A stretch of 64,000 bases of DNA, taken from NCBI GenBank assembly GCA_016866305.1, contig VGMX01000003.1:87282-151281 (forward strand). Reading direction: 5' to 3'. This document shows positions 9,545-17,741 of the stretch, piece by piece. This DNA comes from Chlorobiota bacterium. Lineage in GTDB: Bacteria > Bacteroidota > Chlorobiia > Chlorobiales > Chlorobiaceae. Both the position numbers and the translations under genes were made by a program. Under the pieces are notes generated by a model, which made no database searches, had not been told where the DNA came from, and saw only the letters and a list, made by a program, of their open reading frames with translations. Each line of letters opens with the position of its first letter. Position 1 is the first letter of the stretch.

Positions 9545-10621
9545 ATGAGAATTCTCCTCATGAACTCCGCAAGAACCTGGGGCGGAACGGAAAAATGGAC
9601 CCGTATGGCTGCGGAAACCCTTTCCGAAGATCATGAGGTACTCCTTGCCTATCGACGGGAAATTATAGGAAACCGTTTCACGGTAAAAAAATACCGCCTC
9701 CCCTGCCTCAGCCATATAGACCTGTACACCCTTTTCAGGCTCATCCGCATTATCTGGAATGAACAGATCGAAGTCATCATTCCGACCAAGCGAAAAGACT
9801 ACCTGCTCGCAGGTCTTGCAGCAAAAGCATGCGGCATAACCTGCATTTTACGGCTCGGCATCCAGCGTCGGCTCCGCATTCCCATCTTCCACCGCCTTAT
9901 CTACCATACCCTCCCGGACGGCATCATCGTCAATGCAAAAAAAATAAAACAGGAGCTCCTTCTCTCGAAGTTCATGGGGAAGGAGCAGATAAAGGTTATC
10001 TACAACGGCGTCGATACCGGCACGCTTGACCGAATCGGCAGACCGCCGGCTGAAAAGCCCTATCCGTTTCTTGTTGCGACAGCAGGAGTGCTGACGAACC
10101 GGAAAGGGCACGACTTCCTTCTCAGAGGGTTTTCCCGCTTCCTCAGGCTTGCACCCGAAACCGATGCCGGCCTGATCATCATGGGAGAGGGACCGAAAAG
10201 GGCCGAGCTGGAAAGCCTTGCCTCCGAGCTCGGCATCGGCAGGCGGGTACGCTTCACCGGATTTGTCGAAAACCCCTACCCCTGGATGGCCGCAAGCGAC
10301 GTTTTCGCCATGACCTCCCTGAGCGAAGGCATTTCAAACGCACTGCTCGAAGCCATGTACCTCGGCTGCGTACCGGTCAGCACTCAGTCCGGAGGAACCG
10401 CCGAACTTATCGGGAACGGCGAAAACGGCTTTCTGGTGGAGTATGGAGATGAACAACAGCTTGCGGAAGTTTTTCTGCGGGTTGCCGAAAAACCGGAACT
10501 GCGCGACACGATTCGCATGGCCGCAAGGAAAACCGTTGTAACCGGCTTCACGCTTGCGATAATGAAACGGGAACTGAGCGAATTCTGCCTTCGGAAGAAA
10601 AGCCGGAAATCAGCGCTGTAA
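9545..10621 (+). CDS. GT4 glycosyltransferase, LPS core type (paralog A)
   Basis: Retaining GT-B glycosyltransferase of 358 residues. N-terminal nucleotide-fold start MRILLMNSARTWGGTEKW with the GG loop, and the C-terminal donor-binding domain with VIYNGVDTG, LTNRKGHDFLLRGF and the E-x7-E motif in EGISNALLE (about residue 260). It is strikingly similar over its length to the product of 11447-12526 (shared IPTKRKDY, ADGIIVNA/DGIIVNA, KVIYNG/RVIYNG), so the two are a duplicated pair. Start at 9545 chosen because it gives the canonical N-terminus. Sugar unknown; the nearby GT9 suggests LPS core assembly. Its 3' end overlaps the convergent yrbL-like gene by 12 bases. Confidence 0.9.
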   Translation: MRILLMNSARTWGGTEKWTRMAAETLSEDHEVLLAYRREIIGNRFTVKKYRLPCLSHIDLYTLFRLIRIIWNEQIEVIIPTKRKDYLLAGLAAKACGITCILRLGIQRRLRIPIFHRLIYHTLPDGIIVNAKKIKQELLLSKFMGKEQIKVIYNGVDTGTLDRIGRPPAEKPYPFLVATAGVLTNRKGHDFLLRGFSRFLRLAPETDAGLIIMGEGPKRAELESLASELGIGRRVRFTGFVENPYPWMAASDVFAMTSLSEGISNALLEAMYLGCVPVSTQSGGTAELIGNGENGFLVEYGDEQQLAEVFLRVAEKPELRDTIRMAARKTVVTGFTLAIMKRELSEFCLRKKSRKSAL

Positions 10622-11218
10622 ATTTTCCACAACCATCCGCAGTACGGGATTGTCGGGGTACGACGAGAGAAGAGAGTCTTCGAACTTCTTCCACCTCTTC
10701 TTCAATGACCGACGGGCAAACAGCACGGAATAGTTTGCAACGGGCAGAAACTCGTTATTACCGACACCGTCGATCAGAATCAGCCTGCCGGTAGCCGGAC
10801 CCAATCTCTGATAGATCGGATTATCGGCTTTCAACTCCCTGACAATAATGCGCTCCCTCTGCAGATACGACCTGAAGACCGCCATGGCGGAACGAAGCTC
10901 CCGCTCGGAAATCATCGTTTCATGCGTCTTCTGCAGGTAAAAATCGAGCGATCCGGAAATTTCTCCGTTAAAATCCCTGGCCAGGCTGAAAACCGCCCCT
11001 ACTCCCCGACTGGTCGAGACGAAACCGTAAGCCCTGGCCATCATATCCCAGGAAATTCCCCTCCGGAGATACCTGCGGTAATGTTTCATCTCTTCGCGGG
11101 TGATGCCGCGGTTTGCGGAATAGGTCACCTTAACGCATTTACTGTCGTCTTCGGGATGAACATAACACTCCCTTGACGAACCTTTCCCCAGGAGATGCGC
11201 ATCACTGAGATCGATCAT
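10610..11218 (-). CDS. YrbL-family kinase-like protein
   Basis: The 202-residue product matches the PhoP-regulated YrbL family, which has a protein-kinase-like fold. Visible kinase features: a glycine loop LGKGSSRECY, a lysine in CVKVTYS (about residue 30), and a catalytic-loop-like RELKADNPIY followed by LILIDGVG, which occupies the place of the DFG motif. Known YrbL proteins have no proven reaction. Its position between two paralogous LPS-type glycosyltransferases, oriented against them, hints at a sugar (heptose/Kdo) kinase role like WaaP or KdkA; that is inference. It overlaps the upstream GT 3' end. Confidence 0.8.
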   Translation of the reverse strand: MIDLSDAHLLGKGSSRECYVHPEDDSKCVKVTYSANRGITREEMKHYRRYLRRGISWDMMARAYGFVSTSRGVGAVFSLARDFNGEISGSLDFYLQKTHETMISERELRSAMAVFRSYLQRERIIVRELKADNPIYQRLGPATGRLILIDGVGNNEFLPVANYSVLFARRSLKKRWKKFEDSLLSSYPDNPVLRMVVENLQR

Positions 11219-11446
11219 GACAAAGCGGAATTTTCAATACATCGAATTGGATTTTACAAGTCTCTTTACAAAACCGTAACAAAAAAAGCGTTCAATGCCA
11301 AACAAAAGCCGTCGGCATGAACGGAGGAGCTCAATCGGAATCACCGAGATATAACGGGAGTTCTTTTTTTGTAACTTCGGGTAAAAAAGCAGGATCATGC
11401 CCTTGATGGCTTCAGGGAATCCTGTTGCAGAACAAACAGCCTTCAC

Positions 11447-12526
11447 ATGAATTTTCTTTTCCTGAATTCCGCCCGTAAAGGATGGGGCGGCAACGAAAAA
11501 TGGACCCTGCTGGCAGCAGAGGCTCTTGCCGAAAAAAACGGCATTTTCCTTGCCTATCGGGATCCCCGGCTTGGCGAAAGGTTTCCGGTCAAAAAATTCA
11601 GGCTTCCCTTCATCGCGGAAATTGATCCTCTGACGCTCCTCGGGCTGGTTCGCATTATCCGCAGCGAACGAATCGACGTCCTTATTCCCACGAAGCGCAA
11701 GGATTATGTGCTTGCCGGAATTGCAGGCCGCATGTGCGGAGCCGCCAACATTCTCCGCCTCGGTATCGACCGGCCGCTGAAAGGCTCCCTGCTGCAAAAG
11801 CTTGTCTACCATATCCTTGCCGACGGAATTATCGTCAATGCCGAAAAGATTAAACGAACCCTGCAAGAGACTCCGTGGATCAGGCCCGATAAAATACGGG
11901 TCATCTACAACGGCCTGGATTGCAGGAAACTGGAAAAAAGCTCGCACGAAAAGTATCCGGAACCCTTCCCGTTTACCGTCGTTTCGGCAGGTACGCTCAT
12001 TAGCCGGAAAGGATTCGACTTTCTGATCCGCTCGTTTGCCCGTTTTCTCGAACTCTCCCCCGGTGCCCAGGCGGGGCTGGTCATTGCCGGAGACGGCCCT
12101 GAACGCAAAGAGCTTGAAGCTCTGGCAGATCAACTCCACATCAGCGAAAAAGTCCTTTTCAGGGGGTTTCTCCAGAACCCGTACCCGCTGATGAAAACAT
12201 CCGACGTTTTCGTCTCCGCTTCAAAGTCGGAAGGGCTGTCCAACGCGCTGCTTGAAGGCATGTTCCTTGAATGTGTTCCGGTCAGCACCTTTTCGGGAGG
12301 AGCCGCCGAAATCATCGAGGATGGCGTAAACGGCTTTCTGGTATCCTATGACGACCAGGAAAAACTCGCCGCAATCCTCAGCGAGCTCTTCCGGAACCCC
12401 TCCATGCGCCGGACCCTGGCCACAGCGGCCAAACGGACGGCATCAGAAAAATTCTCGATATCGAGCATGGAAAAGGAGATCCTCGACTTCTGCACCGAAA
12501 CCCGCAGCAAACAGCAAGACTCATGA
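11447..12526 (+). CDS. GT4 glycosyltransferase, LPS core type (paralog B)
   Basis: Second copy of the GT4 pair, 359 residues, beginning MNFLFLNSARKGWGGNEKW. Donor-domain features: VIYNGLDCR, LISRKGFDFLIRSF, and E-x7-E in EGLSNALLE. It is followed without gap by the next GT4 gene (ATGA overlap at 12523-12526), then a GT9, so 11447-14654 reads as one operon. A T-tract followed by TTGTAAC lies at 11362-11375, 72 bases upstream of the ATG. The duplication with 9545-10621 brackets the yrbL-like gene. Confidence 0.9.
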   Translation: MNFLFLNSARKGWGGNEKWTLLAAEALAEKNGIFLAYRDPRLGERFPVKKFRLPFIAEIDPLTLLGLVRIIRSERIDVLIPTKRKDYVLAGIAGRMCGAANILRLGIDRPLKGSLLQKLVYHILADGIIVNAEKIKRTLQETPWIRPDKIRVIYNGLDCRKLEKSSHEKYPEPFPFTVVSAGTLISRKGFDFLIRSFARFLELSPGAQAGLVIAGDGPERKELEALADQLHISEKVLFRGFLQNPYPLMKTSDVFVSASKSEGLSNALLEGMFLECVPVSTFSGGAAEIIEDGVNGFLVSYDDQEKLAAILSELFRNPSMRRTLATAAKRTASEKFSISSMEKEILDFCTETRSKQQDS

Positions 12527-13617
12527 ACATTCTCTTTGTCAACTCCATCGGCCGCAACAAATTCGGTGGCGGCGAGAAATGGATGGTGACTGCAGCAAAA
12601 AGTCTTGCCGACAGGGGCCATAACGTCACCCTCGCCAGTAAAAAAAACTCGCGACTTCTGCATTACGCCTCCCAAAAAGGTGTAAAAACGATGGTCATGG
12701 AGATCCGATCCGATTTCAGCCCGCTGAAAACCCTGAAGGTTGCACGTTATCTCAATGCAAACCGCACGGATGTGCTGATCTGCAACCTGAACAAGGATAT
12801 CCGTGTAGCCGGCCTCGCCGCCCGCATTGCGGGAAACACGGCCGTGCTGGCCCGGCACGGAATGCTGCTCTGCAGCAGAAAATGGAAACACAGGATAAGC
12901 CTCACGCGTCTCTGCGACGGAATCATCACCAACAGCAACACCATCAAACAGACCTACGCCGGATATGGCTGGTTTCCTCCGGAATTCGTCGAAGTCATCT
13001 ATAACGGGATTGTCATTCCGGAAACCATCTTCCCTGAAGACTTCTCGGCGCGTTTTCCCGGAAAGAGAATCATCTACAGTGCCGGCAGGCTTTCCGAGCA
13101 GAAAGGGTTCATCCACCTGATCGAAGCCGCATCGATGCTCGCCAAAACAAGAAACGACCTGGTCTTCATCGTTTCGGGCGAAGGAAAACTCGAACATGAG
13201 CTGAAAAACCGCGTCAATGCGCTCGGACTTGAAGAGTCGTTCATTTTCGAAGGCTTCACGCAGGATATCTACCCCTGGCTAAAGGGATGCGATCTCTTTG
13301 TGCTGGCATCACTGTTCGAGGGCATGCCCAATGTGGTGATGGAGGCAATGGCCGTCGAAAAACCGGTTGTCGCCACAGACGTCAACGGAGCGAGGGAACT
13401 GATGCGGGACGGCATAACCGGCCTGATCGTTCCGCCCGCCGATGCAGAAGCCCTTGCTGCGGCAATAGCCTCGGTCATTGATGACCCTGTGCGACTGAAA
13501 TCACTCGGAATGGCAGGGAAAAAACGGGTCAAGGATCACTTTACCGTCAGAAAAATGGCCGATCTGCTCGAAACCCATCTGCTTGACAAGGTTGCGCAAA
13601 AACAGACGCCCCGATGA
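12523..13617 (+). CDS. GT4 glycosyltransferase
   Basis: GT-B fold transferase of 364 residues, start MNILFVNSIGRNKFGGGEKW. The acceptor half contains NLNKDIRVAGLAAR; the donor half has VIYNGIVIP, SAGRLSEQKGFIHLIEA and E-x7-E in EGMPNVVMEAMAVEKPVVAT. More distant from the two duplicated GT4 genes than they are from each other. Start overlaps the preceding stop (ATGA), and its own stop overlaps the next start (ATGA at 13614), which argues for coupled translation of a pathway module making one oligosaccharide. Confidence 0.9.
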   Translation: MNILFVNSIGRNKFGGGEKWMVTAAKSLADRGHNVTLASKKNSRLLHYASQKGVKTMVMEIRSDFSPLKTLKVARYLNANRTDVLICNLNKDIRVAGLAARIAGNTAVLARHGMLLCSRKWKHRISLTRLCDGIITNSNTIKQTYAGYGWFPPEFVEVIYNGIVIPETIFPEDFSARFPGKRIIYSAGRLSEQKGFIHLIEAASMLAKTRNDLVFIVSGEGKLEHELKNRVNALGLEESFIFEGFTQDIYPWLKGCDLFVLASLFEGMPNVVMEAMAVEKPVVATDVNGARELMRDGITGLIVPPADAEALAAAIASVIDDPVRLKSLGMAGKKRVKDHFTVRKMADLLETHLLDKVAQKQTPR

Positions 13618-14654
13618 CAAAAGAGTGGAAGAAGCAGCGCCGGTTTCGCCAGAAGTTTGCTCGACTGCTGCAGATGCTCCTGCAGAAACCGCTCCTGCAA
13701 CCACCATATACAGGAGCACTCAGCAATATCGTCATCCTCGCACAGGAAAAGTACGGCGACGCTATCCTCCTGACGTCGCTGCTGAAGCTCCTGAAAAAGA
13801 ATTTTCCGGAAACATCGGTTCATGTGGTTACCTTCAGCAGGGCCGTCTACGGATTTTTTCAATCCGACCGCAACATCGACAGACTCCATCTGGCAAAGCA
13901 TAAAGCATGGCGCTATTACCGCGAGATCCTGACGAAACGTTTCGATCTGCTCTTCAACACGAAAGACCACCCGTCAACCAGTTTTCTGCTGCACTCCCTC
14001 GTTATCAGAGCCGCCAGAAAAGCCGGTATCGACTGCGAGTTTCACCGGGGAATCTACGATTACCTGGTCGATCTCGATTACCACACTCCTGTCGCTCTGA
14101 AAAACTGCGGACTGCTCTCCATTCTCGGAAAACCCTTCCTGCCGGAAGAGTGCCGGCCGTATATTCCCGAACACCCCGTATCGGAACCCTTGCGCTCATT
14201 TGTCGAGTCCCTGCATGAACACTCCTGCATCGGCCTCAACATCAGCGCCGGAGGACCGACACGCTACTGGACCGAAGAGAACTGGAAAAAACTGGTCGAG
14301 GCATTTCCGGATGAACGGTTCATTGTTTTTTCAGCTCCCGGAGACCTCCCGGAAAAACATCGCCTCGAGCTGCAGTGCCAGAATATTGTCCGGTCGCCTG
14401 CAACGGCAAATCTTTACGAGGCCAGGCTGCTCGTCCAGAAACTCAGGCTGCTGGTGACACCCGACACGGCACTGGTCCATGTCGCCTCATGTTCCGGCAC
14501 TCCGGTACTTGGGCTTTACGGCATAGCCCCCCAGGACCAGAGCCGTTTCAGGCCATTGCTCATCAAGAGCATCATGGTGGTATCTCCGACAGCGCTGGTC
14601 AGCGATATCAAGCCGGAAACCGTTATTGCCGGGACAAGGGAACTGTTGGCATAA
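13614..14654 (+). CDS. GT9 heptosyltransferase-family protein
   Basis: A 346-residue member of family GT9, whose best-known members add L-glycero-D-manno-heptose to the LPS inner core from ADP-heptose. N-terminal ILAQEKYGDAILLTSLLKLLK is the usual nucleotide-fold start (IRxxxxGD type), and the C-terminal TPDTALVHVASCSGTPVLGLYG holds the conserved aspartate and HxA motif. NISAGGPTRYWTEENWKKL matches the family's W-region. Presence of rfaE2 at 40574 supports heptose chemistry in this organism. Last gene of the 11447-14654 operon. Confidence 0.9.
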   Translation: MTKEWKKQRRFRQKFARLLQMLLQKPLLQPPYTGALSNIVILAQEKYGDAILLTSLLKLLKKNFPETSVHVVTFSRAVYGFFQSDRNIDRLHLAKHKAWRYYREILTKRFDLLFNTKDHPSTSFLLHSLVIRAARKAGIDCEFHRGIYDYLVDLDYHTPVALKNCGLLSILGKPFLPEECRPYIPEHPVSEPLRSFVESLHEHSCIGLNISAGGPTRYWTEENWKKLVEAFPDERFIVFSAPGDLPEKHRLELQCQNIVRSPATANLYEARLLVQKLRLLVTPDTALVHVASCSGTPVLGLYGIAPQDQSRFRPLLIKSIMVVSPTALVSDIKPETVIAGTRELLA

Positions 14655-14667
14655 CCTGCAAAAAAAA

Positions 14668-14699
14668 GCCGGCAGTGGTTGCGATCCCCCCCTGCCGGC
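14668..14699 (-). terminator. Intrinsic terminator after LTXXQ gene
   Basis: GCCGGCAG (14668-14675) pairs with CTGCCGGC (14692-14699) around a 16-base loop. On the minus strand the stem is followed by eight T, so it best terminates the 14758-15276 gene. On the plus strand the hairpin is followed only by TTAA, so termination of the GT operon is weaker. Confidence 0.7.
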
Positions 14700-14757
14700 C
14701 TTAACTCCGGATATGCGTGACTCTCTTGCCGCCGCTGCAGTTCCTGCAGCTCCCCGA

Positions 14758-15276
14758 TCAGCGGGACGGGGGCATCGGGCGCTCCCTGAGGGTTGTCATC
14801 CTGCTCAGCTGCTCAGGTGAGAGCATGCTCGCCAGTTCCTTGAAGAAAACACTCTTGACAAGGGCAAGCCTGACGTGCTGTTTGCCGATCATATCCGATA
14901 ACATCGAAATTCTCGCCCTGTTCGCAGCTTTTTGCAATGACTCCTGCATCAGTTCCTTTTCAAGCTGGCGCAGTTTGTCCCGGTATGGCGACGACTGCCC
15001 GGAATATCTTTTCTCCATATCTTTTATGGCAAGCTCCTGCTTGTCGGTCAGTTGCAGCATCTCAAGGTTGCCTTGCAGAAACGACTCGTCCGGTGGCCGC
15101 ATTTTTGCCGGACTTCCCGGATTACCGGGAGCTGCAGGCTTCCCGGCTCCATCCCTCATATCGGAAAAGGCAGGTCTGCTGCCGAAAGCACCAGCATTAT
15201 AATCCGTTGCCAGGGCATTTCCCCCAAGGCAGAGCACGCCAATGGCCATGGTGGTCGTCAAAAAGGTTTTCTTCAT
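14758..15276 (-). CDS. Periplasmic LTXXQ-type (Spy/CpxP/ZraP-like) protein
   Basis: A 172-residue exported protein: signal peptide MKKTFLTTTMAIGVLCLGGNALA (cleavage likely after ALA, residue 23), a proline/glycine-rich linker, then a helical domain with two LTXXQ-like elements (LTDKQELAI about residue 76 and LSPEQLSRM about residue 155). Such proteins in the CpxP/Spy/ZraP group act as periplasmic chaperones or metal/stress sensors. It is transcribed alone, opposite to the flanking glycosyltransferases, and is followed by a good terminator. Specific ligand unknown. Confidence 0.7.
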   Translation of the reverse strand: MKKTFLTTTMAIGVLCLGGNALATDYNAGAFGSRPAFSDMRDGAGKPAAPGNPGSPAKMRPPDESFLQGNLEMLQLTDKQELAIKDMEKRYSGQSSPYRDKLRQLEKELMQESLQKAANRARISMLSDMIGKQHVRLALVKSVFFKELASMLSPEQLSRMTTLRERPMPPSR

Positions 15277-15631
15277 TGTTTTTTTCTTCTTTAGGTTTTT
15301 CGAGGGTTCGGAACCAATGCATCAAACTGAAACCCGTACACCGGGTGAGACGTCAGGAATCGGAAATCCTTGTACCTTTTATGTCGTCAACGAAAAAACG
15401 CCAAACGGTGCCACCTCATAAAACCCCTGATCATGAAAGCTCGTCGGGCACGACTGCTTGCGAAGTCATACAGCAGCATGAGAAAAAAATGCATGACGGC
15501 GCCGTTTTTCTGAACGGTTTTTCACCTGAAACCGGTTGCTTTTATCTCTACCCTTTTTTTTGTAACTAAAACCATGATTGACTGACAAGAGCATCGATAC
15601 AAAACAACGATAACAAGTTAACGCATCCCGA
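15277..15631. other. Intergenic region (355 bases), divergent
   Basis: Lies between the divergent LTXXQ and GT4 genes. I see no coding frame with protein-like composition. It holds a T8-GTAAC element at 15553-15565, 67 bases upstream of the GT4 start, which resembles elements upstream of other genes in this window, though no good downstream -7/-10 box accompanies it. The minus-strand side of the region must hold the promoter for the LTXXQ gene, not identified. Confidence 0.4.
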
Positions 15632-16687
15632 ATGAAAATCCTGTGTCTTCATATCGCTGAAAACCAGGCAAGTTACCGGTACCGCGTCAAACAGTTTCTT
15701 CCTCACTGGCAGGAGTACGGAATTGAGATGCATCCGGTCAACATCATAGGAAAAAACTATATCGAAAAGATTGCCATAGCACTCGAAAGCAGAAAGTATG
15801 ATTACGTCTGGCTGCAACGCAAACCCCTCGCCCCTTTTCTTGTCAGTATGATCGCCAACCGATCCATGCTGCTCTACGATTTTGACGACGCCCTTTACGC
15901 ACCCCAGACCGGTCATGAGGGAAAGCTCAAGGACAAGCATCCGGGATCGAGCGTCATGATACAGCGCATCAATCATATAATACGAAAAGCATCGCTGGTG
16001 TTTGCCGGCAGTGACGCGCTTGCGGCTTATGCCGGCAGGTTAAACCCCGATGCCGTGAGGCTTGTCCCCACGGCTTACCCTGCCCCTGAAGTTGTCCCGG
16101 AACAAGCCCCGACGCCAGGAAAACCGGTCACGATCGGCTGGATCGGGGGAAACGGCACCCTGCCCTATCTCAGGTTGATCGACGCTGCCTTGTGCGCTGT
16201 GCAGCAGCGGCATCCCGGTGTCACGATTTCCATTATGAGCGGCAGACCCCCTGAAGGACTGCAGGCAAAGACACAGTTTACCCCATGGTCTCAGGAATCC
16301 GAAAAAAGCTGGCTGGGATCCATCGATATCGGCATCATGCCGCTGGAAGACGACGAATGGAGCAGGGGAAAATGCGCGTTCAAGCTGCTGCAGTACATGT
16401 CGTACGGCAAACCGGTCGTCGCTTCGGCAGTTGGCGCCAACATGGAGGCGGTCATTGACAGACGGAGCGGATTTCTGGCATCTTCATCCCAACAGTGGGA
16501 ACAGGCCCTTGAATCGCTCATATCCAGTCCCGGACTGAGATCGAGCATGGGTGAAGAAAGCCTCAGACACTTCCTTGCAAACTATGAACGGCAGCGGGTA
16601 CAGGAACAGATGGCAACCATCCTGCAGAACCATCCCGGAAAAAAAAGTTTCCTGAACGTTGCAGGAATACCGTTCATCATGCCTTAG
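15632..16687 (+). CDS. GT4-like glycosyltransferase
   Basis: A 351-residue GT-B protein. The N-terminus MKILCLHIAENQASYRYRV and YDFDDALY (about residue 88) are typical of a group of GT4-related transferases in which an Asp-rich loop precedes the donor domain. The donor half has IGWIGGNGTLPYL, DIGIMPLEDDEWSRGKCAFKLLQYMSYGKPVVAS, with the usual K-x-x-x-Y-M-x-x-G-K-P-V-V pattern. It ends by overlapping the convergent GT2 gene by four bases. Acceptor and donor unknown. Confidence 0.85.
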   Translation: MKILCLHIAENQASYRYRVKQFLPHWQEYGIEMHPVNIIGKNYIEKIAIALESRKYDYVWLQRKPLAPFLVSMIANRSMLLYDFDDALYAPQTGHEGKLKDKHPGSSVMIQRINHIIRKASLVFAGSDALAAYAGRLNPDAVRLVPTAYPAPEVVPEQAPTPGKPVTIGWIGGNGTLPYLRLIDAALCAVQQRHPGVTISIMSGRPPEGLQAKTQFTPWSQESEKSWLGSIDIGIMPLEDDEWSRGKCAFKLLQYMSYGKPVVASAVGANMEAVIDRRSGFLASSSQQWEQALESLISSPGLRSSMGEESLRHFLANYERQRVQEQMATILQNHPGKKSFLNVAGIPFIMP

Positions 16688-17658
16688 CCCCGAAAATATG
16701 AAACAACATATCGCCTGACCGATTTGATCATGATCTTTCGGACTCGTCCTGCAAAAGAGCTGTAAAAAGACGCCATCTCGCCCTTGTAGTTACCGCGATC
16801 TCTGGCGAGTGCAATCAGGTGACGCCTGACAAGCGTCCGGTAACGTCGGAACTGGCCTGTCTTGTACAGCATGTTATCCCTTTCGACATAGTCGATCAGC
16901 AAATTCGTCTGCAATATCATCTGAAGAGACTCTTCCTGTGCGACGCGCAGCAGTTTGCGTTCGACCCGGCACTTTGAACGCAGCATGGCTTTCATTTTAT
17001 TCGACTCGTTGGCGTCGTGTAAACGCCAAACCGACAACGGGCCATGCTGGTAGCAATGCACGGGAAATCCTGCAAACGCTATTCTCAGATACATATCCCA
17101 GTCGTCATGCGGCTGGGTATAGGAATCAAAACCTCCGATACGCTCGAACACCTGGCGGTGAATGACCGGGGTTGAAGAAAAGATGAAATTCCCTTCGGCA
17201 AGGTGCAGCAAAAAGTGACTGCCCTGTGTTTTTCGGGGATAGATAGCAGCCACCTTGGCAATGTTTTCTTTCAGCATCGTTACGCCAAGGTCATCGACAA
17301 TATCCACGCTTGAAATCACCATGCAGACCTCTCCGGGTGAAGCAATCATGGCCATCTGCTTCTGAAGCTTGTCAGGATACCAGTAATCATCCTGATCGAG
17401 GAACGCGATATAATCGCCCGAACAACGGGCAATGGCAAAATTTCTCGTTGCGGCAACGCCCTCGTTCCGTTTCTCATATACCCGGATCCTCGGATCCCGA
17501 GGAAGCACGCGCTTGAAATCCTCCCCGCCTCCATCGTTGACCAGGACCAGCTCCTGCACCGGCACGAGCTGCTGCAGCACTGAATCAAGCGCTTTTCTGA
17601 AAAACTCAGGGTCAGGATTGTAGACCGCCATAACCGCAGATATCGAATAGCCGCTCAT
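16684..17658 (-). CDS. GT2 family glycosyltransferase
   Basis: A 324-residue GT-A transferase. N-terminal ISAVMAVYNPDPEFF, the metal-binding region FLDQDDYW (about residue 87), and PHDDWDMYLRI (about residue 182), where the catalytic base would lie. The C-terminus is basic and has no membrane helix. A TATAAT box lies six bases before the ATG with TTGTAA 18 bases further up, so the mRNA may be leaderless. It sits next to the MsbA-like exporter and is convergent with the preceding GT4. Confidence 0.88.
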   Translation of the reverse strand: MSGYSISAVMAVYNPDPEFFRKALDSVLQQLVPVQELVLVNDGGGEDFKRVLPRDPRIRVYEKRNEGVAATRNFAIARCSGDYIAFLDQDDYWYPDKLQKQMAMIASPGEVCMVISSVDIVDDLGVTMLKENIAKVAAIYPRKTQGSHFLLHLAEGNFIFSSTPVIHRQVFERIGGFDSYTQPHDDWDMYLRIAFAGFPVHCYQHGPLSVWRLHDANESNKMKAMLRSKCRVERKLLRVAQEESLQMILQTNLLIDYVERDNMLYKTGQFRRYRTLVRRHLIALARDRGNYKGEMASFYSSFAGRVRKIMIKSVRRYVVSYFRG

Positions 17659-17664
17659 GGGTTC

Positions 17665-17694
17665 ATTATATCCCTGAAAATGAAATCGTTACAA
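17665..17694 (-). promoter_or_regulatory. Candidate promoter of the GT2 gene
   Basis: Minus strand TTGTAA (17694-17689), 18-base spacer, TATAAT (17670-17665). The predicted start falls at about the ATG (17658), which would make the transcript leaderless or nearly so. Seen by eye. Confidence 0.5.
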
Positions 17695-17741
17695 AAGTCG
17701 AACCGGACCGTGACAGACCACACAAACTGCAGGAAGAGAGG

